A stretch of 5,056 nucleotides of DNA from contig JAEWRS010000550.1 in the NCBI GenBank assembly GCA_023398855.1, positions 1-5,056 of the forward strand. Direction: 5' to 3'. The notes under the pieces are model-generated. The model saw nothing but the letters and a program-made list of their open reading frames with translations, had not been told where the DNA came from and did no database searches. Within the stretch, counting starts at the first letter, position 1; the number at the start of each line of letters is the position of its first letter. Below are positions 1 to 4,936 of this stretch, piece after piece. Source of the stretch: Bacillota bacterium (GTDB lineage: Bacteria > Bacillota > Clostridia > Lachnospirales > Lachnospiraceae). The position numbers and the translations under genes were made by a program.

Positions 1-1
1 C

Positions 2-190
2 TTAAAGGGAGAGTGCGTGTCCATGGGCGGTGGTACTTATGTCCATGAATTAAAGAACGGCGTTGCCTTCGGCGCTTCCATGCCGGGAACAGATAACCGC
101 ATGCATGGAGCCGACGAGTACGCGGTCATTGATGAACTTGTGGTAAGTGCTAAGATATTTGCCCAGGTGATCGTGGATCTGTGTTCATAA
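2..190 (+). CDS. M20-family metallo-dipeptidase, C-terminal fragment (Sapep/PepV-like)
   Basis: The last 62 codons of an open frame that enters from the left edge and stops at TAA 188-190. The visible tail contains GGGTYVHE, then GVAFGASMPGT, then MHGADEY and a final amphipathic stretch ending VIVDLCS. This order (Gly-rich GGGTY segment, an AFGP-like segment, then a His followed by ADE) is typical of the C-terminal catalytic lobe of PepV/Sapep-type M20 dipeptidases, where that His is a metal ligand. These are cytosolic Mn/Zn enzymes that cut dipeptides into free amino acids. The N-terminal metal ligands and lid domain are outside the window, so activity cannot be judged. No convincing terminator hairpin follows within 191-226. 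Peptide breakdown next to an amino-acid importer makes sense, but the strong promoter at 227 suggests the two are separately transcribed. Confidence 0.85.
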   Translation, partial: LKGECVSMGGGTYVHELKNGVAFGASMPGTDNRMHGADEYAVIDELVVSAKIFAQVIVDLCS

Positions 191-226
191 TATTTCGGGT
201 TTTTAACTCTGATTTAAAAATAAGTA

Positions 227-255
227 TTGACAAAAGCAGAATGAAAGCGTAAAAT
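227..255 (+). promoter_or_regulatory. Promoter of the met leader and metNIQ
   Basis: A perfect -35 TTGACA (227-232), a 17-bp spacer (233-249) and a -10 TAAAAT (250-255) make a near-consensus housekeeping promoter. The expected transcription start is near 261-263. The first structural gene start is at 544, so the transcript would have an untranslated or leader region of about 280 nt that contains a small ORF and a terminator. Confidence 0.85.
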
Positions 256-270
256 ACGGCTCATAAAGGA

Positions 271-293
271 ATTCCTAGTTTGCCTATAGGAAT
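271..293 (+). other. Short 5' hairpin just ahead of the leader-peptide RBS
   Basis: ATTCCTA (271-277) pairs perfectly with TAGGAAT (287-293) around a 9-nt loop, close to the expected 5' end of the transcript. It ends five bases before the ribosome binding site of the leader ORF. It could stabilise the mRNA 5' end or affect loading of the leader ribosome; neither is shown. A second small stem, TAACTG (306-311) with CAGTTG (320-325), puts the leader ATG in its loop. Confidence 0.45.
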
Positions 294-313
294 CAGTGGA
301 AGGGGTAACTGCC

Positions 314-409
314 ATGAACCAGTTGAAAGCCATGCAGATGAATATGGATCCGATGGACGGCATGTGTAAGATGATGTGCCGTGTATCAGAGTACATAAAA
401 ATACGATAA
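314..409 (+). CDS. Methionine-rich leader peptide (31 aa), probable attenuator ORF for metNIQ
   Basis: An ATG at 314 opens a 31-codon frame ending at TAA 407-409. Eight of the 31 residues are Met (residues 1, 7, 9, 11, 14, 17, 20, 21), with codons spread over 314-376, and two are Cys (18 and 22). A good ribosome binding site, GGAAGGGG at 298-305, lies 8 nt upstream. The ORF sits between a near-consensus promoter and an intrinsic terminator, upstream of methionine transporter genes. Short ORFs enriched in the codon for the end product are the hallmark of ribosome-mediated attenuation leaders. I infer that the ribosome slows here when Met or charged tRNA-Met is scarce and thereby changes downstream RNA folding. 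The peptide has no signal or membrane segment. It could instead be a Met/Cys metal-binding peptide, but the context argues for a leader. No known leader family is recognised. Confidence 0.75.
   Translation: MNQLKAMQMNMDPMDGMCKMMCRVSEYIKIR
357..382 (+). other. Hairpin inside the leader ORF (possible pause or protector hairpin)
   Basis: ACGGCAT (357-363) pairs with GTGCCGT (376-382), seven pairs including one G-U, around a 12-nt loop that covers the last Met codons. A ribosome translating or stalled on this Met cluster would melt it. It may be a pause hairpin that synchronises polymerase with the leader ribosome, or simply part of the coding sequence. Confidence 0.4.
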
Positions 410-483
410 TCGTTTCATTTGTATGGATTGTGATTGGAATTCGCTGAGAGCAGTAAAACGCGGAAATTTTTAGGTCGCAAGTC
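407..483 (+). promoter_or_regulatory. Attenuator region with mutually exclusive pairings
   Basis: Two competing pairings share segment 425-435. (a) A hairpin of 407-436 that starts at the leader stop codon: 407-413 pairs with 430-436, and 414-418 with 423-427, closed by a TTGT loop. That is twelve pairs, four of them G-U, with a 2-nt bulge. (b) Segment 425-435 (GGATTGTGATT) pairs with 473-483 (GGTCGCAAGTC) at 10 of 11 positions, four of them G-U. Segment 473-483 is the left arm of the terminator, so (b) is an antiterminator and (a) would free the terminator. This is the 1:2, 2:3, 3:4 layout of classical attenuators. Pairings were found by eye, are G-U rich, and no folding energy was computed. 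Confidence 0.5.
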
Positions 484-506
484 TGTGCAGGGCTTGCGGC
501 CTTTTT
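473..506 (+). terminator. Intrinsic terminator in the metNIQ leader (attenuator)
   Basis: GGTCGCAAGTC (473-483) pairs with GGCTTGCGGCC (491-501) over 11 bp, two of them G-U, with a 7-nt loop (484-490), followed directly by TTTTT (502-506). A472 with T502 can add one pair. It lies after the promoter and leader ORF but 37 nt before the metN start. It therefore cannot simply end an upstream gene and most likely makes transcription of the operon conditional. Confidence 0.85.
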
Positions 507-543
507 GTACCTGAAAGAAATGAAAGGAAAAGGGAATAGACAT

Positions 544-1566
544 ATGCAGTCAGCAGAACCTATTATCCAGCTGGTGGGACTGGGAAAAGAGTTCCGAACC
601 GCAAACGGCCCGATCAAAGCCCTGGATGATATTAACCTGTCCATTGAACAGGGAGAAATATTTGGAATTATCGGTTTGAGCGGTGCCGGAAAGAGCACCT
701 TGGTGCGCTGTATCAATTATCTGGAAATCCCTACATCGGGAGATGTGCTTTTCGAAAACAAAAGTCTGACCTCCATGCGGCCCAGGGAGCAGAGGCTGGC
801 CAGACAGTCCATGGGTATGATTTTTCAGCAGTTCAACCTGCTGGCCCAGCGTAATGTTTTACAGAATGTGTGTTTTCCTCTGGAAATTGCAGGGGTTCCC
901 AAAAAGGATGGAATCAAAAGGGCTATGGAGCTTTTGGAAATCGTTGGACTGAAAGAGAGGGCAAAGGCTTATCCGGCCCAGTTGTCAGGCGGGCAGAAGC
1001 AAAGGGTTGCTATAGCAAGGGCTCTTGCGACCAATCCTAAGGTTCTTCTTTGCGATGAAGCCACTAGTGCTTTGGATCCCAATACCACAAAGTCCATACT
1101 GGGACTTTTAAAGGATATAAACCGGTCCATGGGAGTTACAGTGGTGGTCATCACCCATGAGATGACAGTGATCGAAGCCATCTGTGACCGGGTAGCGATC
1201 ATTGACCAGAGCCACATTGCAGAAGTGGGAAACGTAACTGAAATATTCGCCGAGCCAAAGTCCAAAATCGGCAGACAGCTCATATTAGGGGATGCAGCGG
1301 AAGTGGTCAGCCGGTTCGGCGGCTCCAGAAGAGTCCGGATTTCCTTTGACGGCAGATCATCCTTTGAACCCGTCCTTGCCAATATGATATTAGCCTGTAA
1401 GGTCCCGGTGAATATTATGCATGCCGAAACAAGGGATATTAACGGAACAGCCATGGGACAGATGGTCATCCAGCTTCCTGAGGAGGAAGTGGACCAGAAC
1501 AGGATTCTTAATTATCTGAAGACAGCAGGAATCACTTACGAGGAGGTGAAGGATTATGATCTTTGA
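544..1566 (+). CDS. metN: Methionine ABC transporter ATP-binding protein MetN
   Basis: A 340-residue ABC ATPase that powers methionine uptake at the cytoplasmic membrane. Visible motifs in order: Walker A GLSGAGKST (44-52), Q-loop Gln at 95 in MIFQQFNLL, signature LSGGQ (147-151), Walker B VLLCDEATSALDP (167-179, with D171 and E172) and the switch His at 205 in ITHEM. The C-terminal part (about 262-338) matches the NIL domain, the ferredoxin-like regulatory domain of MetN. In E. coli it binds methionine and shuts the importer down when the cell is full (trans-inhibition). I chose ATG 544: it has AAAGGAAAAGGG about 9 nt upstream. The earlier in-frame TTG at 505 lies in the terminator U-tract, and ATG 520 has a weak site. 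The length matches the family. The stop overlaps the metI start by 11 bp, implying translational coupling. Confidence 0.95.
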   Translation: MQSAEPIIQLVGLGKEFRTANGPIKALDDINLSIEQGEIFGIIGLSGAGKSTLVRCINYLEIPTSGDVLFENKSLTSMRPREQRLARQSMGMIFQQFNLLAQRNVLQNVCFPLEIAGVPKKDGIKRAMELLEIVGLKERAKAYPAQLSGGQKQRVAIARALATNPKVLLCDEATSALDPNTTKSILGLLKDINRSMGVTVVVITHEMTVIEAICDRVAIIDQSHIAEVGNVTEIFAEPKSKIGRQLILGDAAEVVSRFGGSRRVRISFDGRSSFEPVLANMILACKVPVNIMHAETRDINGTAMGQMVIQLPEEEVDQNRILNYLKTAGITYEEVKDYDL

Positions 1567-2221
1567 TTCAACCGTTTTACAGATGCTTATAACAGGCATA
1601 TGGGAAAGCTTGTTCATGACATTTACTTCCTCTTTTTTTTCGTACCTGATTGGAATTCCCTTAGGTATTATTCTGGTGGTAACAGACAAAGACGGAATCT
1701 ATCCAATCCCTTTGTTTCAGAGGATTTTAGGGCTGATCATAAACCTGCTCCGGTCTGTGCCGTTTATTATTTTGCTGATTATGGTGATCCCCATAACCAG
1801 AGCTGTTGTGGGTACTATCCTGGGGGCAAAGGCAGTGATCCCGCCGTTGGTCATAGCTTCCGCGCCCTATGTAGCCAGAGTTGTGGAGGCTTCCTTTAAG
1901 GAAGTGGATCCAGGTGTGATCGAGGCGGCAAAATCCATGGGTTCTTCCACCATGCAGATCATATGGAAGGTTCTTCTTCCGGAAGCCAAGCCATCTCTTT
2001 TGGTAGGAGCGGCTCTTTCTGTCACTACCATATTGGCCTATTCCGCTATGGCAGGCTTTGTAGGAGGAGGCGGACTTGGAGATATTGCAATTAAGTACGG
2101 ATATTACCGCTATCAGACGGATATGATGTTTATAACCGTGGCAATTCTTGTTATCATTGTCCAGATCATTCAGGAGGCAGGAATGAAACTATCCAGAGTG
2201 AGCGATAAGAGAATTAAGTAG
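1556..2221 (+). CDS. metI: Methionine ABC transporter permease MetI
   Basis: A 221-residue integral membrane protein that forms the methionine channel as a homodimer with MetN. It has about five hydrophobic segments (roughly 20-42, 55-79, 84-105, 147-170 and 190-211). The cytoplasmic coupling loop carries the EAA motif, E123-A-A with G129 and P142 in the usual spacing, which docks onto the ATPase. The Gly-rich GFVGGGGLGD segment near 167-176 is typical of MetI and related permeases. The start lies within the end of metN, with a strong AGGAGGTG site at 1541-1548, 7 nt upstream. The length is normal for the family, and no key element is missing. Confidence 0.95.
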   Translation: MIFDSTVLQMLITGIWESLFMTFTSSFFSYLIGIPLGIILVVTDKDGIYPIPLFQRILGLIINLLRSVPFIILLIMVIPITRAVVGTILGAKAVIPPLVIASAPYVARVVEASFKEVDPGVIEAAKSMGSSTMQIIWKVLLPEAKPSLLVGAALSVTTILAYSAMAGFVGGGGLGDIAIKYGYYRYQTDMMFITVAILVIIVQIIQEAGMKLSRVSDKRIK

Positions 2222-2240
2222 TAACAGCCGAAGGCGTTAC
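2221..2240 (+). other. Small hairpin between metI and metQ
   Basis: GTAAC (2221-2225), a bulged A, then GCC pair with GGC and GTTAC (2233-2240) around a GAA loop: eight pairs beginning at the last base of the metI stop codon. No T-run follows, so it is not a normal intrinsic terminator. Such intergenic hairpins can protect or process mRNA and so set the ratio of binding protein to transporter; that role is inferred. Confidence 0.4.
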
Positions 2241-2266
2241 CATAAAAAATTTCAGGAGGAAAAATT

Positions 2267-3157
2267 ATGAAAAAAACACTTTATGTACTTACTGCAGCAC
2301 TGGTTGCAGCAGGAGCGCTGACCGCATGCTCAGGAGGCGGAGCACCGGCAACGACCGCTGCAGAGACAACACAGGCAACAACAGCAACAGAAACAAAGGC
2401 AGCAGAGAGCAAAGAAGCTTCCGGTAGTCTGGAAAAAATTGTTGTAGGAGCAACTCCGGCTCCTCATGCAGAGATATTAAATGCTGCAAAGGATATCTTA
2501 AAGGAAAAGGGATTTGAGCTGGTAGTAAAAGAATATACAGATTATGTACAGCCCAACCTGGCCCTTGAATCCGGAGATTTGGATGCAAATTATTTCCAGC
2601 ACAAACCTTATCTGGATCAGTTTAACGAAGAAAAGGGAACCAATCTTGTAAGTGCGGCTGCTATTCACTATGAGCCTTTCGGCATTTACGCGGGAAAAAC
2701 TGATTCTCTTGACAAGCTTTCTGACGGAGCTCAGATCGCAGTGCCAAATGACGTTTCCAACGAGGCAAGAGCTCTTCTTTTACTGGCAGACAACGGGCTG
2801 ATCGGCTTAAAGGAAGGCGTTGAGCTGAACGCCACCAAAAATGACATTGTTAAAAATGACAAGAACTTTAAGATCGTTGAAGTAGAAGCTGCTCAGATTC
2901 CCCGTTCCTTAGTAGACGTGGATGTGGCTGTTATTAATGGAAACTATGCGATTGAAGCCGGTCTAAAGGTATCCGATGCCTTGGCCGTAGAGGATGCCAA
3001 GTCAATCGCAGCGACTCTATACAGCAACATTGTAGCCGTACGTGCCGGAGAGGAAAGCAGCGAGAAGACAAAAGCTCTTGTGGAGGCTTTGACAAGCGAT
3101 ACCATTAAAAAGTTTATTGAAGACACCTATGAAGGTGCGGTAGTTCCTTCTTTCTAA
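2267..3157 (+). CDS. metQ: Methionine-binding lipoprotein MetQ (NlpA family)
   Basis: A 296-residue extracellular substrate-binding lipoprotein that captures methionine and hands it to MetI. The N-terminus has a Lys-Lys start, a hydrophobic core and a lipobox LTAC with the lipid-anchored Cys at residue 21. It is followed by a flexible Thr/Ala/Glu-rich linker (about 22-54) and then the mature domain, starting near KIVVGATPAPHAEIL, an opening highly typical of MetQ/NlpA proteins. YTDYVQPNLAL and the DANYFQHKPYLDQF segment are also family hallmarks of the ligand-binding lobes. A strong AGGAGGA site (2254-2260) precedes the ATG by 6 nt. It is third in the operon, 45 nt after metI. Family members may also bind D-methionine or related compounds. 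The Met-rich leader upstream independently supports methionine as the substrate. Confidence 0.95.
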   Translation: MKKTLYVLTAALVAAGALTACSGGGAPATTAAETTQATTATETKAAESKEASGSLEKIVVGATPAPHAEILNAAKDILKEKGFELVVKEYTDYVQPNLALESGDLDANYFQHKPYLDQFNEEKGTNLVSAAAIHYEPFGIYAGKTDSLDKLSDGAQIAVPNDVSNEARALLLLADNGLIGLKEGVELNATKNDIVKNDKNFKIVEVEAAQIPRSLVDVDVAVINGNYAIEAGLKVSDALAVEDAKSIAATLYSNIVAVRAGEESSEKTKALVEALTSDTIKKFIEDTYEGAVVPSF

Positions 3158-3182
3158 GATAAGAGATTTTTTATGTAATGAC

Positions 3183-3235
3183 AAAAAGCTGTTGTGGAGA
3201 CGTTTGAGCAGTTTCCATAACAGTTTTTTCTTTTT
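3183..3235 (+). terminator. Intrinsic terminator of the metNIQ operon
   Basis: CTGTTGTGGAGAC (3189-3201) pairs with GTTTCCATAACAG (3211-3223) over 13 bp, two of them G-U, with a 9-nt loop. A run of six T (3224-3229), a C and five more T follow. The A-run at 3183-3187 can extend the stem against the T-run and could allow some activity in the reverse direction. It lies 25-30 nt after the metQ stop and separates the operon from the next unit. Confidence 0.92.
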
Positions 3236-3262
3236 CTGGGTTATAACAGGTAAAAGATTTGT

Positions 3263-3291
3263 TTTACACTAAATGGAAAGTATTGTATAAT
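3263..3291 (+). promoter_or_regulatory. Promoter of the DUF4190/DUF975 membrane gene pair
   Basis: A -35 TTTACA (3263-3268), a 17-bp spacer and a perfect -10 TATAAT (3286-3291) give a strong housekeeping-type promoter. Transcription should start near 3297-3299, leaving a 5' leader of only about 25 nt before the TTG start at 3324. Confidence 0.85.
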
Positions 3292-3323
3292 TGCCATATT
3301 ATGAAAAAAGGGAGATGATAAAA

Positions 3324-3671
3324 TTGGATCAGGATAATCTGGAACATTCCTGTCAGGACAGGCAGGAGGAAAATCAGGTGTCTGTTTATAAACAGCCTGA
3401 GAAAGCGGCACAGAGCAATATGGCCCTTGCATCTCTGGTCATGGGAATCCTGGGAATTGTAACCTCCTGCTGCTGTTACGGAGGCTTGATTTTTGGAAGC
3501 CTTGGAATCCTGTTCGCTCTGCTTTCCAGAACGGAAGACAAGTTAGAAGGCTATGCATTTGCAGGCCTTGTTACTTCATTGATTGCCATTGTGCTGGTAA
3601 TATTGATTATAATTGTATTGATCGGTATTCTGGCTATGAATCATTTGGAGTTAGGGGGTGTGTTTTCGTGA
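3324..3671 (+). CDS. Small DUF4190-like membrane protein
   Basis: A 115-residue protein of unknown function. Residues 1-31 are hydrophilic and Gln/Glu/Asp-rich. Residues 33-67 form a first long hydrophobic hairpin (ALASLVMGILGIV, then a Cys-Cys-Cys triplet at 49-51 and a Gly-rich GGLIFGSLGIL turn), then a charged loop (68-76). A second hydrophobic segment covers 78-104. A polar head followed by two Gly-rich hydrophobic repeats is typical of DUF4190-type proteins, which are common in Firmicutes and lack a clear role. I chose TTG 3324 because AGGGAG (3309-3314) sits 9 nt upstream. ATG 3315 would be one base from that site, and a TTG at 3291 falls in the -10 box. The stop overlaps the next gene's GTG, so the two are likely translated together. 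Confidence 0.8.
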   Translation: MDQDNLEHSCQDRQEENQVSVYKQPEKAAQSNMALASLVMGILGIVTSCCCYGGLIFGSLGILFALLSRTEDKLEGYAFAGLVTSLIAIVLVILIIIVLIGILAMNHLELGGVFS

Positions 3672-4492
3672 GTACTTCATCATCAGAACTTAAAAAGCGT
3701 GCAAGGCAGAGCTTAAAAGGAAGATATGGTCTGTGCACTGGTGCCCAATTTCTTTCAGGGGCAGTCCTTATTGTCATTACCACAGTGTATATATTGTCAT
3801 TGTTTTCCTTGGGGTTGATGAAAGAACCGTTTTCTTTCGGTGGGTACGGCACATTTGCGGGGAATATGTTATTGAGGGCCATCCTTTATTTATTCTTCCT
3901 GATGATCTTTTCCGTATATAGCCTCATAATACCGGGGGTACTTAAGATCTACCTGAATTTAAGTACAGGACATGGGGCCGGTCTTTCTGATTTGTTGTTT
4001 GCTTTTCAGAATAAACCGCATAAGTTTATCGGACTTTATTTACTTAATACTTTCATCGGATTTATTTGGTCAATCCCGTATTTTGTGGTGCTTGCTGTTG
4101 CGCGGATTACTGAGTTCATTCCCGTTATGGTTGTCTTGCTGGTTTTAACATATCTGTTTTGGATCATTGGAAGCATCTTTACTATGCTGTACTTATCCCA
4201 GTCCATGTATATTCTCATTGAGTCAGCGGATCAGGGCCTATGGAAATGCCTGAAAGAAAGTGTCCATATGATGAAGGGGAATAAAGGCAGGCTTTTTTAT
4301 ATTCATATAAGCTTCTTTGGTATGATTATTCTGGGATACTGCTCTCTTGGAATCGGTTTTCTCTGGATATTTCCATATATCTATTCAGTTCTGACAGAGT
4401 TTTATTTGGATCTAAGAGAGAAGAATTCCCATAGCTTTGATAGAAACAGGGAAGAGGAATTTTCTCAGACTACGTGGGAAAATCAGTGGTAG
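3668..4492 (+). CDS. DUF975-family multi-pass membrane protein
   Basis: A 274-residue integral membrane protein of unknown function. It opens with a short basic segment (SSELKKRARQSLKGRYG, residues 4-21), a usual DUF975 start. Five or six hydrophobic stretches follow at about 27-50, 67-96, 118-143, 147-178 and 208-237. Family-typical pieces include the GLSDLLFAF loop (about 104-112), the ALWKCLKES-like helix (here GLWKCLKESVHMMKGNKGRLF, near 188-208) and the LGIGFLWIFPY segment near the end. The tail is polar. The GTG start overlaps the upstream stop (GTGA), with AGGGGG (3653-3658) 9 nt upstream. These proteins are often found beside DUF4190-like genes, suggesting a joint envelope role, which is inferred. 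No clear terminator follows, so read-through into the next gene is possible. Confidence 0.82.
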   Translation: MSTSSSELKKRARQSLKGRYGLCTGAQFLSGAVLIVITTVYILSLFSLGLMKEPFSFGGYGTFAGNMLLRAILYLFFLMIFSVYSLIIPGVLKIYLNLSTGHGAGLSDLLFAFQNKPHKFIGLYLLNTFIGFIWSIPYFVVLAVARITEFIPVMVVLLVLTYLFWIIGSIFTMLYLSQSMYILIESADQGLWKCLKESVHMMKGNKGRLFYIHISFFGMIILGYCSLGIGFLWIFPYIYSVLTEFYLDLREKNSHSFDRNREEEFSQTTWENQW

Positions 4493-4513
4493 AACCGTGT
4501 CATACGGAATGTG

Positions 4514-4551
4514 TGCGCATAGAATACACTAAGGAGGTGTCTCTATGCGCA
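4514..4551 (+). promoter_or_regulatory. Hairpin enclosing the RBS and start codon of the ymxH-like gene
   Basis: TGCGCATAGA (4514-4523) is the perfect reverse complement of TCTATGCGCA (4542-4551). Inside, ACACT (4526-4530) pairs with GGTGT (4536-4540) with one G-U, leaving a 5-nt AAGGA loop and a 2x1 internal loop: fifteen pairs in all. The right arm contains the ATG (4545-4547) and part of the AAGGAGGTG site (4531-4539). A transcript containing the left arm would therefore hide its translation start. Only TTT follows, so it is a poor intrinsic terminator. Confidence 0.65.
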
Positions 4552-4805
4552 TTTGTGATCTGAAACAAAAAGAAGTAATTAATATCTGTGACTGCAGACG
4601 TCTGGGCTTTGTTGGTGATGTGGATTTTGACATGGAAACAGGCTGCCTTATAGCTATTATCGTACCTGGTCCAGGTTGCTTTTGCGGCTTTCTGGTCAGG
4701 GAAAGAGAATATGTTATCCCCTTCTGTGATATCAGGCAGGTTGGTCCGGATATCATACTTGTAAATGTGGATTTGGATAAAGCAACGGAAAAATGCGGGA
4801 TATAA
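4545..4805 (+). CDS. YlmC/YmxH-family PRC-barrel protein (sporulation-associated family)
   Basis: An 86-residue small protein that matches the YlmC/YmxH family of sporulating Firmicutes. It has the opening MRICDLKQKEVINI, then RRLGFVGDVDFDMETG (19-33), IIVPGPG (38-44), REREYVIPFCDIRQVG (52-67) and DIILVNVD (69-76). This is the PRC-barrel-like pattern of short beta strands. The molecular function is not established; family genes often sit near spoIIG/sigG and nrdR, and nrdR follows here. It is unusually Cys-rich: eight Cys (4, 15, 17, 34, 45, 47, 61, 84), including CxC pairs at 15/17 and 45/47. The ATG is preceded by a perfect AAGGAGGTG site (4531-4539), which is buried in a hairpin. A GTGTCA (4497-4502), 17-bp spacer, TAGAAT (4520-4525) match could be a weak own promoter. 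Confidence 0.88.
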   Translation: MRICDLKQKEVINICDCRRLGFVGDVDFDMETGCLIAIIVPGPGCFCGFLVREREYVIPFCDIRQVGPDIILVNVDLDKATEKCGI

Positions 4806-4816
4806 GGAGGATGGGC

Positions 4817-4845
4817 TTGCGGATCTGAGAATTGTACGCTATAGT
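4817..4845 (+). promoter_or_regulatory. Probable nrdR promoter
   Basis: A TTGCGG -35-like hexamer (4817-4822), an exact 17-bp spacer and TATAGT (4840-4845) as the -10. The transcript would start near 4852 and have a leader of about 85 nt. That leader contains a hairpin of ATTGGTAT (4867-4874) with ATGCCAAT (4895-4902) around a 20-nt loop, with no T-run after it. The -35 is only a partial match. Confidence 0.5.
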
Positions 4846-4855
4846 ATATATACTA
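4842..4855 (+). promoter_or_regulatory. Perfect 14-bp palindrome over the nrdR -10 (candidate operator)
   Basis: TAGTATATATACTA is its own reverse complement and overlaps the -10 and expected start site of the proposed nrdR promoter. Its AT-alternating core with flanking G and C resembles NrdR boxes, which have an ACTATATATAGT-like core, except that the G and C are exchanged. This makes autoregulation a possibility, not a conclusion. Confidence 0.4.
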
Positions 4856-4936
4856 AAGAAAGTTTGATTGGTATTTGGTGACTTCAAGTAAATAATGCCA
4901 ATAAAAACAAAGTCCGTAAGACAGGAGGACCAAAAC

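Noticed and set aside
268..442. Repeated GGAATTC at 268-274 and 436-442 as a long-range RNA pairing
   Set aside because: The motif is self-complementary, so any two copies pair. Seven bases are too few to support a 160-nt contact without covariation.
262..506. SAM-I (S-box) riboswitch upstream of metN
   Set aside because: The stretch around 297-320 faintly resembles the SAM-I core (GTGGAAGGGG, then ATGAACC), but the conserved GGAGGGA-GGCCC-GAAACC-GCAACC blocks and the later GGTGCTAATTCC block are absent, and the same bases form the RBS and start of the Met-rich ORF.
262..506. T-box leader
   Set aside because: I found no T-box sequence (GGGTGGTACCGCG-like) before the terminator and no recognisable stem I motifs.
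505..543. MetN start at TTG 505 or ATG 520
   Set aside because: TTG 505 is in the terminator T-run, and ATG 520 lacks a good ribosome site. ATG 544 has a purine-rich site at good spacing and gives the usual MetN N-terminus.
261..716. Minus-strand ORF of 151 codons across the met leader and metN start
   Set aside because: It lies opposite the promoter, leader and strongly supported metN coding sequence, has no ribosome site and no recognisable protein features.
969..1469. Minus-strand ORF of 166 codons inside metN
   Set aside because: It is the antisense shadow of the conserved ABC ATPase frame, with no independent support.
4502..4530. Sporulation sigma-E promoter for the YlmC/YmxH-family gene (ATA near 4502-4504, AATACACT at 4523-4530)
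   Set aside because: The -10 is a good match, but the -35 is poor and the spacing is slightly long. The implied start near 4537 would cut off most of the ribosome binding site.
4514..4554. The 4514-4551 hairpin as a terminator of the DUF975 unit
   Set aside because: Only three T follow the stem, and the right arm is the start of a well-supported gene, so control of translation fits better.
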